A stretch of DNA of 64,000 nucleotides from Peribacillus saganii (GTDB taxonomy: Bacteria; Bacillota; Bacilli; Bacillales; DSM-1321). Made by a program: the position numbers and the translations under genes. Every line of letters starts with the position of its first letter. The stretch's first letter is position 1. Of this stretch, positions 8,881 to 18,257 are shown piece by piece. The stretch is taken from contig NZ_QVTE01000043.1 in the NCBI RefSeq assembly GCF_003429095.1, positions 1 through 64,000 of the forward strand, in the 5' to 3' direction. The notes beneath the pieces were generated by a model. It ran no database searches, was not told where the DNA came from, and worked only from the letters and a program-made list of their open reading frames with translations.

Positions 8881-9702
8881 ATGATTGGAAATATTGCTTC
8901 TTTAGATACTTTAATAGCAGCCGTACCAGTGATAAAAAGCTGTTTTCCCGTGGATTCATCTATTACAATCTCAGATTTGGATAAGGTAGTCGCTGTTTTT
9001 CCGGGTGAGAGTATAAATCTTGGTATAAACGCAGGGGATGTGTTACATCCACAAACTCCGATCGCCCAGGCCATTACAAACAAAACATCAGTTCATGTCA
9101 ATGTTCCAGAGCATGTCTATGGGTTTGAATTTACAGCAAGGGCCATGCCTATTTATGACTTAGCCGGTAAAATGATCGGCGGTATGGGGATTGCTATGAA
9201 AAGGCAAACCGAATTGAGGGTCATGGCAGACCAAATGTTACATTCGCTTACACAAGTAAATGAAGGTATGAATCAAGTGTCGGCAGGAGCAGTATCATTA
9301 GCTGACTTCTCACAGCAGCTTATTGTTGAATCACAGCATGTAACCGAGGATGTAAAAAAATCCGACGAAGTATTACAAATCATTAAGAAAATTGCCGAAC
9401 GAACGAATCTATTAGGCATAAATGCAGCTATCGAAGCTGCACATGCCGGAGAAAAAGGAAAAGGATTTGGCATTGTAGCCAACGAAATTCGAAAACTTTC
9501 CAGTGAAACTGTTACTTCTACCAATAAAATCCGGGAGACAATGCTTCAATCTCAGGAAGCTACCGCTGAAATTGTGTTGTCTATCCAAAAAATGAATACT
9601 ATTGGAATGGATCAAGCTTCATCCATTCAAAATATATCGGCCTTTATAGAAGAGTTACGTCAAATGTCCGAAAAATTAAATAAGTTTGCCGAGAAATTAT
9701 AG
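8881..9702 (+). CDS. Soluble methyl-accepting chemotaxis protein (YfmS-like)
   Basis: Cytoplasmic chemoreceptor of 273 residues with no membrane segment. Residues 1-115 form a PAS/Cache-like sensor fold ([19 protein letters not shown] and [20 protein letters not shown]). Residues 125-273 are the signalling coiled coil with the CheA/CheW contact tip ([20 protein letters not shown], then [15 protein letters not shown]). It is short for the family and ends soon after the tip, like Bacillus YfmS. It likely modulates CheA for taxis or another process; the ligand is unknown. GGAGG lies 7 bases before the ATG. Confidence 0.85.
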   Translation: MIGNIASLDTLIAAVPVIKSCFPVDSSITISDLDKVVAVFPGESINLGINAGDVLHPQTPIAQAITNKTSVHVNVPEHVYGFEFTARAMPIYDLAGKMIGGMGIAMKRQTELRVMADQMLHSLTQVNEGMNQVSAGAVSLADFSQQLIVESQHVTEDVKKSDEVLQIIKKIAERTNLLGINAAIEAAHAGEKGKGFGIVANEIRKLSSETVTSTNKIRETMLQSQEATAEIVLSIQKMNTIGMDQASSIQNISAFIEELRQMSEKLNKFAEKL

Positions 9703-9727
9703 TTCTTATCAGGAGTGGTAAACAGTG

Positions 9728-9757
9728 ATAAAAACATCCATGCAGGGTGTTTTTATT
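9728..9757 (+). terminator. Rho-independent terminator after the chemoreceptor gene
   Basis: AAAACATCC pairs with GGGTGTTTT, followed by a T-rich run. Confidence 0.6.
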
Positions 9758-9999
9758 TTGTTCTAAAAAAAAGAGACGGCTAAAGGGAAACTTTCACTCT
9801 CTGTTGCTTATGGGCTATCCTCCGAGCGAGAAGGAAATTAATTTGGATAAGTAATTTGTGACCTTAGAAATTCCAAAAAGATTTTACTATTTGATTTTCC
9901 AATCAAAAAAGGGCTATCATGTAAAAGCGAATAAATTACTGAGCTGAGATAGAAATGTGATAACTGGCAATTTCACAACCATTTACAAGGAGCGGTTTA

Positions 10000-10746
10000 A
10001 TGATAACGATAAAAAGCGAGCGTGAAATCCAGGCGATGAATGAAGCGGGAAAACTTCTGGCTTCCTGTCATAAAGAAATTGCAAAACTGATTAAGCCTGG
10101 CATTACTCCAATGGAAATTGAACGTTTTACAGAAGAATTTTTGGCAAAGCATGGGGCTACACCTGAGCAAAAAGGTTACGAAGGATACAAATATGCAACA
10201 TGTGCTTCAATAAATGATGAAATCTGCCACGGTTTTCCAACTAACAAGCCGTTAAAAGAAGGCGATATCGCAACAATTGACATGGTGGTAAATCTAAATG
10301 GCTATCTGGCAGATTCAGCATGGACCCATCCAGTAGGAACACTTTCCGAAGAAACACAAAGACTCGTTGACGTCACGAAACGTGCCATGTACCTTGGCAT
10401 TGAACAGGCAGTTATAGGGAACAGACTAGGTGATATTGGCCATGCGATCCAATCGTATGTGGAGGGAGAAAAATTCTCTGTTGTCCGTGATTTTACTGGT
10501 CATGGAATCGGGAAAACGATGCATGAAGATCCTCAGGTCCTTCATTACGGTAAACCTGGAAAGGGAATGCGCCTGAAGGAAGGTATGGTCATCACGATAG
10601 AACCTATGGTCAACATCGGAACATGGCGTATGAAAATGGACGAAAACGGCTGGACTGCCAGAACAGCGGACGGCAAGCTGTCCGCACAGTTCGAGCATAC
10701 GGTAGCCATTACGCAGGATGGCCCGCTGATCTTGACAGAACAATGA
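10000..10746 (+). CDS. map: Type I methionine aminopeptidase
   Basis: Dinuclear-metal peptidase of 248 residues that removes the initiator methionine from nascent proteins. The five metal ligands are all visible: two Asp in ATIDMVVNLNGYLADSAW, His in FTGHGIGKTMHE, Glu in ITIEPMVNIG and Glu in AQFEHTVAI. Length is that of the short bacterial type I form. It stands alone, not in the ribosomal-protein operon, so it is more likely the second Bacillus paralogue (YflG/MapB type) than the essential copy. AAGGAG is 8 bases upstream of the ATG. Confidence 0.93.
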   Translation: MITIKSEREIQAMNEAGKLLASCHKEIAKLIKPGITPMEIERFTEEFLAKHGATPEQKGYEGYKYATCASINDEICHGFPTNKPLKEGDIATIDMVVNLNGYLADSAWTHPVGTLSEETQRLVDVTKRAMYLGIEQAVIGNRLGDIGHAIQSYVEGEKFSVVRDFTGHGIGKTMHEDPQVLHYGKPGKGMRLKEGMVITIEPMVNIGTWRMKMDENGWTARTADGKLSAQFEHTVAITQDGPLILTEQ

Positions 10747-10904
10747 TTTCACGTTGCGTTTTTACTATAGTGAAGTTCATGTTTTATTCGGAGGAAATCT
10801 TGAATACGGTGTGGCATGCAGAGTGAATCAGGCCACTTGTGAACCATTTGTAAGGTGAGTTGTGGTTTGTTTCTACGAAAACTCGCAAACATTATTCTAT
10901 ATTT

Positions 10905-10940
10905 AACCGTACAGTGATTTTTGTCACCGTGCGGTTTTTT
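10905..10940 (+). terminator. Rho-independent terminator
   Basis: AACCGTACAGTGA pairs with GTCACCGTGCGGTT (one mismatch), then a T run. It serves the aminopeptidase gene, 160 bases upstream. Confidence 0.75.
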
Positions 10941-11275
10941 ATTTATTCATGGCTGATTGAATAGCGCAAGTTCTGGCTAGTCAAATGGCATTTGAAGTAG
11001 TTATGGGAAGACTTGCATCTGTAATGAAAGAGTTGATCTTGATGATGGGGTTAATAATGGTAAACAGAAAAACGAAATAGATGATGGAAACACAAATCCT
11101 GAAGAAGGCGAAAAGAATGAAAACTACTTAATAGTTTTGGCATTAGTAAGTTCAAAAAATATACAGCATTTTTAAATTGTGATATAGTCAACTAATAATT
11201 CATAGTAAATTACTATGATAAATAAAATATGGAGATTTAAATTCAGGTCAGATCTTTTCATCCGGAGGTATGTAC
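10941..11275 (+). other. Intergenic with a short degenerate coding fragment
   Basis: At about 10965-11130 the plus strand reads AQVLASQMAFEVVMGRLASV and, after a frame change, a hydrophilic Asn/Glu/Asp-rich tail. This may be a decayed small gene; no family recognised. Nothing else is supported. Confidence 0.25.
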
Positions 11276-11686
11276 ATGGGTATACCAAAACCATTGGTTC
11301 AACTAAATCAATCTTTTATCGTGTTGAGTGTTATTGCCGCATTGGTATTTTACAAACTAATACTTTTCCTTCCATTTGCTATAGGGGTTTATACGTTAAT
11401 AACAAAGACAAACCCAATTATATTAATAGGAAAGAAGTTCCTAAAGAAACCTTTTTCCCAATATGTAATGGAGGACAAAGACCAGCAGCTGTTTAACCAA
11501 TGGATAGCAACAGTATGCATAGGATTGTCACTAGTTTTCTTCCAGCTTGGTTGGAACACGCTGGCATATACTTTTAGTATTATGGTCCTTTTAGCTGCTG
11601 GGATTGCATTGATGGGTTTTTGCATTGGCTGTTTTATTAGATATCGTTACATGATGTGGAAACATAGAAGAAGCCTGACAAAATGA
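11276..11686 (+). CDS. Hypothetical membrane protein
   Basis: About 136 residues with hydrophobic segments at roughly 11-45 (FIVLSVIAALVFYKLILFL), 75-90 (WIATVCIGLSLVFFQL) and 95-120 (MVLLAAGIALMGFCIGC), and a basic C-terminus (RYRYMMWKHRRSLTK) that should face the cytoplasm. GGAGG lies 7 bases before the ATG at 11276; the ATG at 11270 is too close to it. No known family recognised. It is a single gene with its own terminator. Confidence 0.65.
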   Translation: MGIPKPLVQLNQSFIVLSVIAALVFYKLILFLPFAIGVYTLITKTNPIILIGKKFLKKPFSQYVMEDKDQQLFNQWIATVCIGLSLVFFQLGWNTLAYTFSIMVLLAAGIALMGFCIGCFIRYRYMMWKHRRSLTK

Positions 11687-11712
11687 GGCTATTATACTGA
11701 AAATAGACCAAT

Positions 11713-11753
11713 AAAGACCTTTATTGTTTACTGGTGAACAACAAGGTCTTTTT
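11713..11753 (+). terminator. Rho-independent terminator
   Basis: AAAGACCTT pairs with AAGGTCTTT and is followed by T residues. Confidence 0.7.
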
Positions 11754-12543
11754 ATATAGTTGAATTGAAGATTGTTCAGTGTACTTTGCTGCTGCTTACG
11801 ATTAGAACAACCTGTAAGTAAGTGGGATAATAATATTAATGTAAAAAAGGGCAGATACTAAAAGTAAATTTTTCTTATAATGAGTTCTGCAGAAAAACCT
11901 GAAAATAAAAATAAAATTCAACAGGCAATCATTCACTTAACTCGGTCCAGAAATAATTAAGCGGGTATATAGAATAATAATATAAACTCAGTAATAATAA
12001 AAGAACACTTTATTTGATGATCAGGATAAAGTGTTCTTTAAATAAGTATATGCTGTTATGGTCAATCGTATTTTTTCATTATCCTTAGCCGAAAAATCAA
12101 TACTTAATCTTAATCGTTTAGTGCCTAAAACCTTTTAAAGAAAGTGTCCAGGTACTTGCTAGTAAGATCATGCATAAAAAGGCACGTCACCAAGGGCGTG
12201 TTTTTTATGTTAAGATAAACGCTTCGTATATGATTCCTCTAGTGCAGCGGCTTCCTCAGCCGCTGTTTTGTCTTCGAGTTTAACATGTTAAACTCTCATC
12301 CTTATTTTAGAAATTAATTTCATATCACACTTGGAAAAAATCAACGAAAGAAATATTTCATTATAAACCTCGCTAGAATAAATCTAGTTTGTCGTCACCA
12401 TTTAAAAATCAAAATCCATGATTTTATTGGTAACGTTCGCTGAGAAACCCTTATATTATGCTGTTTTTGCAGGATTTTAAAGGGTAAAATAGAAATATAT
12501 ACTATCGATCCGGTAACAATTCATCGTATGAAAGGAGCAAAAG
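11754..12543. other. Long intergenic stretch with isolated hairpins
   Basis: No gene supported. Two clear hairpins stand alone: 12001-12039 (AGAACACTTTAT with ATAAAGTGTTCT) and 12245-12269 (CAGCGGCT with AGCCGCTG, then TTTT). They look like orphan terminators left after gene loss. Confidence 0.5.
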
Positions 12544-13308
12544 ATGGCAGCAGAAAAGAAAAGCCAGAGCGTTACAGTTGAAACTGTCGGACTAAGCCAA
12601 AGGGAATTTTTGACTTTGTTTTTGTTGAATACGTTAGCCAATCGACCAAATTATCCGCGAGCCATCCATCAAGACCTGAAAAATCAATTTACCGGGAAAG
12701 TCCACAGCTATGATTATCTTTGTAAGATTGCTAACCAGCTGGCTGGATCAGGCCATGTGACTTTAAAAACGGAAAAAGGCCGTAATTTTTATCACATTAC
12801 GGATAAAGGAAGAGAATTGCTAGTGTGGTATCGTTCCAATTTTCAGCCGAGGATGTTTGAAGTCAAGAAGGTCATTGACCGATTTGCCCATGACCTTACC
12901 GGTTACGGAGATTATTCGCCTGTCACGGAAAATTTGCCTGAAGAGTACCGTTCTTATTTTTCAAAAATCGTTTCTGTAAAAGATTTGGTCAGATATATTA
13001 CTCTTAAAACGGCTGACGTAAGGAAGAGCATTTATATGGGGGAAGTGGGGGATCTGCTGAAAGCTAAATTTGGCTGGATTGCCAGCAATGGATACCTGTA
13101 TGACCTCGCACACGAAATGGAGGAAAATGGTCTGCTGACTGGCCGCTGGGAAAGCGAAAAAAGAACGAAACGCTTTCTTAGGCTGACAGACGAAGGTCAG
13201 CATCATTATAAGCAAATTGCAGACTCAGCAGCGGAACGTGTCCAGGAAGTACAAAAATACTTAAGCTGTGTTCTTCATTTTCTTGATGAATCACAAGAAG
13301 TTTCATAG
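12544..13308 (+). CDS. PadR-type regulator with two winged-helix domains
   Basis: Protein of 254 residues with two PadR-like winged helices in tandem. The first (residues 14-90) has LLNTLANRPNYPRAIHQDL and YHITDKGRELL; the second (about 165-235) has YLYDLAHEMEENGLLTGRW and LRLTDEGQHHYKQI. PadR proteins are usually single-domain dimers, so this may be a covalent pseudo-dimer, or the first half may have diverged. Probable transcriptional repressor, ligand unknown. AAGGAG precedes the ATG by 7 bases and a terminator follows. Confidence 0.75.
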   Translation: MAAEKKSQSVTVETVGLSQREFLTLFLLNTLANRPNYPRAIHQDLKNQFTGKVHSYDYLCKIANQLAGSGHVTLKTEKGRNFYHITDKGRELLVWYRSNFQPRMFEVKKVIDRFAHDLTGYGDYSPVTENLPEEYRSYFSKIVSVKDLVRYITLKTADVRKSIYMGEVGDLLKAKFGWIASNGYLYDLAHEMEENGLLTGRWESEKRTKRFLRLTDEGQHHYKQIADSAAERVQEVQKYLSCVLHFLDESQEVS

Positions 13309-13310
13309 AT

Positions 13311-13338
13311 GCAGAAGCCAAATACAGGCTTCTGTCTT
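13311..13338 (+). terminator. Rho-independent terminator
   Basis: CAGAAGCC pairs with GGCTTCTG, followed by a T-rich tail. Confidence 0.7.
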
Positions 13339-13393
13339 TGTATGTGTAAAAACAAATAGCGATTGCTTGACGTCTGAATTAAAAAACAATATA

Positions 13394-13412
13394 ATTACCT
13401 CGAATTCAAGAT
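13394..13412. promoter_or_regulatory. MhqR-type operator
   Basis: TTACCTCGAATTCAAGATA is an imperfect palindrome matching the Bacillus MhqR box (TATCTCGAATTCGAGATA). It lies just upstream of the mhqO/E fragment and the mhqD gene, both members of the quinone-response regulon in B. subtilis. Confidence 0.6.
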
Positions 13413-13447
13413 ATTTTAAACTAAAACAAATGAAAGAAAGGAGAACA

Positions 13448-13542
13448 TTGGATATTCATTATATTACGGCGAGAGTTGGCAATCCCAATGAAAATGTAGA
13501 TTTCTATCCAGGAGTATTACGTCTGCGTTTTGTGAAAAGGTA
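13448..13542 (+). pseudogene. Ring-cleaving dioxygenase MhqO/MhqE, N-terminal fragment
   Basis: From a TTG start with AAAGGAG upstream, the sequence encodes MDIHYITARVGNPNENVDFY and PGVLRLRFVKR, then a stop. This is the first 30 or so residues of the glyoxalase-fold ring-cleaving dioxygenase that normally forms an operon with mhqD or mhqN/P. The rest has been deleted. The leader and operator survive and now serve mhqD. Confidence 0.65.
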
Positions 13543-13605
13543 AGATAGAAGAGGTTGTTGCTGACTTTTTAATTACGTGAATTAGATTAGTATGGAGGGA
13601 ACGTC

Positions 13606-14211
13606 ATGAAACATATTTACCAAAAAGGAGCAGAAGGGGCATCAAATACACTGTTGCTGCTTCATGGGACCGGAGGCACGGAAAATGATTTATTGCCCCT
13701 TGCCGATATGATTGATAAAGACGCCAATGTATTGAGTGTACGTGGAAATGTTTCCGAAAACGGAATGCCTCGCTTTTTTAAGCGGCTGGCAGAAGGAGTT
13801 TTTGATATCGAGGATCTCATTTTCCGCACTAAGGAATTAAATGAGTTTTTGGATGAAGCGGCAGAACAGTACAACTTTGACAGGCGCAATATTATTGCTG
13901 TGGGATATTCCAATGGCGCAAACATTGCAGCAAGCCTTTTGTTCCATTATCGTGATCCGTTAAAGGGTGCAATTCTCCATCATCCAATGGTACCAAGACG
14001 GGGGATTGAGCTTCCCGGACTATCTGGGATAAATGTCTTTATGGCAGCGGGTAAAAATGACCCGATATGTCCTGCGCAGGAAACGATCGATTTACAGCAG
14101 CTATTAGAGGACGCCGGTGCCTCCGTATCTGTTCATTGGGAAAATTTTGGCCATCAATTAACCCGCTCAGAGGTAGAGGCTGCGGCGAGCTGGTATTCCA
14201 ACATTAAATAA
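13606..14211 (+). CDS. mhqD: Carboxylesterase/hydrolase MhqD-like
   Basis: Alpha/beta hydrolase of 201 residues, carboxylesterase/phospholipase type. Visible elements: oxyanion loop LLLHGTGGTENDLLPLA (residues 17-33), nucleophile elbow GYSNGAN with the catalytic serine (about residue 105), acid residue in AAGKNDPICP and catalytic His in FGHQL. MhqD-type enzymes are induced by quinones and catechols through MhqR; the operator at 13394 and the mhqO/E leader just upstream support that. The ATG follows GGAGGG. Natural substrate is unknown. Confidence 0.85.
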   Translation: MKHIYQKGAEGASNTLLLLHGTGGTENDLLPLADMIDKDANVLSVRGNVSENGMPRFFKRLAEGVFDIEDLIFRTKELNEFLDEAAEQYNFDRRNIIAVGYSNGANIAASLLFHYRDPLKGAILHHPMVPRRGIELPGLSGINVFMAAGKNDPICPAQETIDLQQLLEDAGASVSVHWENFGHQLTRSEVEAAASWYSNIK

Positions 14212-14216
14212 CTCCT

Positions 14217-14267
14217 TAAATGGGTTTCACTCTTCCTGACGGAACAAGTGTTAACCCATTTTTGTTT
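14217..14267 (+). terminator. Rho-independent terminator after mhqD
   Basis: AAATGGGTT pairs with AACCCATTT, followed by T-rich sequence. Confidence 0.65.
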
Positions 14268-14450
14268 TAAAAAAATATTATCTTTCTGTTCTAAGCAGGT
14301 CCTTTTGTAATGTGACCAATGAACACTATGCATACTAATGAACAGGAGCGTTTACTTAGTCTCGTTTTATAACAGGTGTTATGATAGTACTGTATAAAAG
14401 ATAATGAGGAAATGTCCATCACATGATTGGTTAACGAAAGGAAGACAAAC

Positions 14451-15593
14451 ATGCCATTTTTCCAAACGAAAGAACAAGAAGAAATGATTAAGCAGCTGGA
14501 TTCTGTCATCAAGAACTTTTCAAAAAGATCACAGGAGCTTGATGAAACCGGTGCTTTTCCTTTTAAAAATATTGAAGAGCTGAAGCAGGCAGGTTACTCC
14601 AAATTAACGCTGCCAAGAGAATATGGAGGCAGGGGCGGAAGTCTTTATGATTATTTGCTGTCACAGGAGCGAATTGCCCGCGAGTGCGGACCAACTGCGT
14701 TATCGATCGGCTGGCATTTGGGAATTGTCCTCAATTTATCTGAAAAAAACACCTGGAAGCCCGAACCATTAAGAGAGTTATTTCAGGAAGTCTCCAAAGG
14801 AGCTCTCATTAACAGTGCAGCCTCCGAACCACAAACCGGAAGTCCGACAAGAGGAGGCAGGCCAGCTACAACTGCAGTGAAGCATGGTAAGGAATGGATC
14901 ATAAACGGCCGGAAAAATTATACGAGTATGGCGCCTGTATTGGATTATTTTCTAGTAAGTGCATGGGTGCCTGAGGAAGAAACGATCGGTTGGTTCCTCA
15001 TCCACCGTGACGTTCCCGGGGTATCAATAGATGAAACATGGGATATGATTTCTATGCAAGGCACCGGAAGCCATGACCTTGTATTAGAAAATGTTGCTGT
15101 TGAGGATAAACATTTTGTCGAAAAACAAACTGGTATCAAAAAAGGAGAGGGGTGGCTGTTGCATATTCCCGCGTGCTACATTGGAATAGCCGCTGCTGCA
15201 AGGGATTATGCGATAGATTTCGCCAAGACACATTCCCCTAACAGTCTTCCTGGGCCAATCAGAGATTTGCCAAATGTGCAAAGAACAATTGGCGAAATAG
15301 AAATTCAGTTAAAACAGGCGAGACATTTTCTATACTCTGTAGCAGAAAAATGGGAAAATCCTGATAAGCGAGACTTTTTGAAGACGGATCTAGCAGCTGT
15401 AAAATTCTCGGTCACCAATGCTGCCATTACCATCGTAGATAAAGCCATGCGTGTTGTCGGAGCTAAAAGCCTTCAGCGGAACAATCCAATGCAGCGTTAT
15501 TATCGAGATGTGCGTGCAGGGCTGCACAATCCTCCAATGGATGATGCAGTTATCACATTGGCAGCAAAATCAGTATTATATGACGAAAAATAA
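14451..15593 (+). CDS. ydbM: Acyl-CoA dehydrogenase (YdbM-like)
   Basis: FAD-dependent dehydrogenase of 380 residues, predicted to oxidise an acyl-CoA thioester. The N-terminal helical domain (MPFFQTKEQEEMIKQLDSVI) is followed by the middle beta domain (SAASEPQTGSPTRGG and GTGSHDLVLENVAV) and the C-terminal helical bundle (IVDKAMRVVGAKSLQRNNP and YRDVRAGLHNPPMDDA). Length matches YdbM of B. subtilis. The ATG at 14451 has AAAGGAAG upstream; an in-frame ATG at 14427 has none. It is monocistronic, so its pathway cannot be deduced from context. Confidence 0.85.
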   Translation: MPFFQTKEQEEMIKQLDSVIKNFSKRSQELDETGAFPFKNIEELKQAGYSKLTLPREYGGRGGSLYDYLLSQERIARECGPTALSIGWHLGIVLNLSEKNTWKPEPLRELFQEVSKGALINSAASEPQTGSPTRGGRPATTAVKHGKEWIINGRKNYTSMAPVLDYFLVSAWVPEEETIGWFLIHRDVPGVSIDETWDMISMQGTGSHDLVLENVAVEDKHFVEKQTGIKKGEGWLLHIPACYIGIAAAARDYAIDFAKTHSPNSLPGPIRDLPNVQRTIGEIEIQLKQARHFLYSVAEKWENPDKRDFLKTDLAAVKFSVTNAAITIVDKAMRVVGAKSLQRNNPMQRYYRDVRAGLHNPPMDDAVITLAAKSVLYDEK

Positions 15594-15620
15594 CACCCCG
15601 GCCTATGCCTGGGTGTCTTT
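15593..15620. terminator. Terminator between convergent genes
   Basis: ACACCCCGGC and GCCTGGGTGT form a stem followed by TCTTT after the acyl-CoA dehydrogenase stop. Confidence 0.6.
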
Positions 15621-15635
15621 CATAAGTGCTCTTTG

Positions 15636-16307
15636 TCAAAATATATCAGCCGGTAATGCACTGACAAGGGCTGGCATACTGTCAGAAAGCATTTCGATAT
15701 TTTTCGTTACTTTTGTTGTATATGAGAAATCTCCATAGCAATAAGGATAGCGAAAATTAGATTTATCGCCGCCGCAGTTATAAACCGCAGGATTCTTTTG
15801 GACCTGGATCTTCGAAAATTGCTTGGCTAGTTCTTCAGAATGCTGATTGCCTGAATCTGCAACATAATTAATATAGCCCATGCCCATATTATAAGATTGA
15901 ATAATTGTCTCGAAATCAACGTTTTTCTTTGTACCATAGTTTACAACCTTATTAAAATGCTTGACACCTTGTTTAATGCTTTCTGCTGGGTTATTGATTG
16001 TATTTGGGGGAAGACCGGCTGATTCAGATGACTGCATCGGGTCGCCGCCTTTGCCATGGCTTTCCTGCTGCATGATCGCAATAAGAACGGCAGTGTATTG
16101 TTCCAGGTTATACTTTGCCAGCTCAGTTTGAAGAGCGGTACTGTATTGCGTGGAAGCAGCAAACGGATCCAGCGGTTTTACGACTGGTGGTGGTGTTGTT
16201 ACTTTTTCTGTTTTTTGCAAATGGACGACATGGTCAATCAATAAGAATAGAAATAGCAATGTCATCAATAATATAATTCCGTTTATTTTCTTCTTTTTTC
16301 GTTGCAT
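15636..16307 (-). CDS. Membrane-anchored lysozyme-like hydrolase (YocA/CwlT-N type)
   Basis: Protein of 223 residues with a basic N-terminus and one membrane anchor (IILLMTLLFLFLLIDHVVHL, residues 10-30), so the enzyme should face the cell wall. Residues 75-200 form a phage-type lysozyme-like muramidase domain: AVLIAIMQQESHGKGGDPMQ holds the catalytic Glu, followed by SSESAGLPPNTI, IQSYNMGMGYINYV and FRYPYCYGDFSYTTKV. The same domain occurs in CwlT of ICEBs1 and in YocA. Here it stands alone without conjugation genes, so a housekeeping or relic role is likely. Confidence 0.82.
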   Translation of the reverse strand: MQRKKKKINGIILLMTLLFLFLLIDHVVHLQKTEKVTTPPPVVKPLDPFAASTQYSTALQTELAKYNLEQYTAVLIAIMQQESHGKGGDPMQSSESAGLPPNTINNPAESIKQGVKHFNKVVNYGTKKNVDFETIIQSYNMGMGYINYVADSGNQHSEELAKQFSKIQVQKNPAVYNCGGDKSNFRYPYCYGDFSYTTKVTKNIEMLSDSMPALVSALPADIF

Positions 16308-16559
16308 TATTGCTCTCCGTGTTTCTTGTTTGTATGTAGTAATAGTTTATCAAAATATGAATATATAATCTTTTAATAATTACTTTTTAGGGCTGGATTG
16401 CACAATTTATACGACGTCTAAGAGGTTTTGATTGTCTTATTGATGAATATATATGTAATCAAACTAAAATAGCACATCGTACTTACTTAGGAATGGTGTT
16501 TTAAATCAGTTTTTAATAACATAGGAGTCTTTACTTAGAATGGGAAAGGGAGTCATGTT

Positions 16560-17357
16560 ATGGTGGTAACATTAGAAGATGTTTCTCTGAATAGAAACGG
16601 GGAATGGATTTTAAAGAATATTAACTGGAATGTCAGCAAAGGAGAACATTGGGTTATTTACGGTTTAAATGGAGCAGGAAAAACAGCGCTTTTGAATATG
16701 ATTTGTGCCTATTACTTTCCGACATCAGGAAGTGTTGAGGTCTTAGGAAGCAAATTTGGAAAAGCGGAGCTGGGAGGAACACTTCGAAAAAGAATTGGGC
16801 TGGTGTCTTCAGCCCTTCAGCAAAAATTTAGCCCATCAGACAGTGCATTTGAAATTGTGCTTAGTGGTGCTTATGCTTCAATAGGGCTATACGAAAAACC
16901 AACAGCTGAAATAAGGGAAAGGGCGATTTCCCTTTTAGAACAATTAGGCAGTACTGAATATGCTGACCGCAACTATCAGACATTATCACAGGGTGAAAAG
17001 CAGCGTGTGCTCATTGCAAGGGCTTTGATGGCAAAGCCGGAACTATTAATATTGGATGAACCAGCCGCAGGACTCGATTTTATTGCAAGAGAGGATCTCT
17101 TGGAGTTCATTCAGCTGATTGCGCAAGACGAAGTTGCACCAACACTGCTGTATGTCACTCACCATGTGGAAGAAATATTGCCGATTTTTGATCATGCACT
17201 GCTTTTAAAAGGAGGACAAGTATTCGCTTCTGGAAAAACAAAGCACATATTAAAAGATAACACGCTATCAGATTTTTTTGGTCTTGAAGTAGAAGTAAAC
17301 TGGCATAATGAAAGGCCGGCCTTGTCAAAAAGGGCTGCTTGCAGTTCAGTTAAATAA
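16560..17357 (+). CDS. ylmA: ABC transporter ATP-binding protein (YlmA-like)
   Basis: Single ABC ATPase of 265 residues with Walker A GLNGAGKT (about 38), Q-loop region SSALQQKFSPSD, signature LSQGEKQR (about 142), Walker B LLILDEPAAGLD and H-loop YVTHHVEEI. It matches Bacillus YlmA, an ATPase of the ModF/iron-type group encoded without a permease. No membrane or binding-protein gene is adjacent, so its partner is unknown. AAGGGAG lies about 8 bases before the ATG. Confidence 0.85.
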   Translation: MVVTLEDVSLNRNGEWILKNINWNVSKGEHWVIYGLNGAGKTALLNMICAYYFPTSGSVEVLGSKFGKAELGGTLRKRIGLVSSALQQKFSPSDSAFEIVLSGAYASIGLYEKPTAEIRERAISLLEQLGSTEYADRNYQTLSQGEKQRVLIARALMAKPELLILDEPAAGLDFIAREDLLEFIQLIAQDEVAPTLLYVTHHVEEILPIFDHALLLKGGQVFASGKTKHILKDNTLSDFFGLEVEVNWHNERPALSKRAACSSVK

Positions 17358-17367
17358 ACTGAAGTTT

Positions 17368-18099
17368 TCATTTACAAACTAAATGTTTATATACCCGCTT
17401 TAAACGTTTCTCGATTTCGAGGTCATTAAGGCTGGCATAGGAATTCAAGCAATCTGATTTTACCTGTGTGAATGAAACGGAATCCAGGGAAAACTCCTTC
17501 AGCAGATGCTTGGTTCTATCCCAGGCATCTATTTCTGTTTTTATGAGAAAATGTTTATACTTTTGAATAGCCTCAGATATAAACTCTGAATGAATATTTT
17601 CTGAGAAAAATTCAGTTTTTCTTTGCAGTAATGGCTTTTCATTGTCTTGAAACGCGTGGCCCAGCTCATGCAATAGAAGCACGGTAATAAAATCCTTCAG
17701 TGTTATTGATTTACTGAAGGTAGTTTTCCAGCGTTTGAAAACGTACGACGGGTTTACGTAAATCTTCTTGTCGCCGTAATGATAACAGGTACCCTTACAA
17801 AAGGAATAGTAACCAATGGCAATTTCTTTGATGCACGTAAATTTGGAAAATCCTTTGGCGCAAATTTCAGCTAGCGAGTATGTTAAATCATACAGATCTA
17901 TGGCATTTATTAGTGAAGATAAGTTTTTTGATTTACCAAGGTGGAGATCGTGTAAAAGGTTTTTACCGTTAAGGGCAATGGTGCCGGATTCATGCTTAAG
18001 AAGTAATTCATTGTCCTGACTTAAATCGGATAATTGGTATTGTTCAAAACCGTAGGCTTGTAATGTTTCATTAATGGAGTTAATTGTTTGGTTATTCAT
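17368..18099 (-). CDS. Hypothetical protein with HExxH metallopeptidase motif
   Basis: Protein of 243 residues without a signal peptide. Residues 132-152 read DFITVLLLHELGHAFQDNEK, a zinc-peptidase HExxH motif like those of ImmA/IrrE and related minimal metalloproteases. Two cysteines in YYSFCKGTCYHYGDKKIYVN come just before it. The C-terminal 90 residues are helical. I do not recognise a named family. It converges on ylmA with only 10 bases between stops. GAGG lies 8 bases before the ATG. Confidence 0.65.
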   Translation of the reverse strand: MNNQTINSINETLQAYGFEQYQLSDLSQDNELLLKHESGTIALNGKNLLHDLHLGKSKNLSSLINAIDLYDLTYSLAEICAKGFSKFTCIKEIAIGYYSFCKGTCYHYGDKKIYVNPSYVFKRWKTTFSKSITLKDFITVLLLHELGHAFQDNEKPLLQRKTEFFSENIHSEFISEAIQKYKHFLIKTEIDAWDRTKHLLKEFSLDSVSFTQVKSDCLNSYASLNDLEIEKRLKRVYKHLVCK

Positions 18100-18257
18100 T
18101 GTTTAGCCTCGCTTTCCAATTGAACTATCAACGGAAGATTACAGCATAAGCGGTTATAGCTGCATTCAAAAATATCAGCAGATATTAGTACCAGATACTA
18201 TATATATAATGACATAGGAGTAGGTTTTAAGGAAACTTTTTTTAAAAATAAGTGTAA

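Noticed and set aside
12175-12212. Weak hairpin CACG/CGTG before a T run
   Set aside because: The stem is only a few pairs and no gene precedes it closely.
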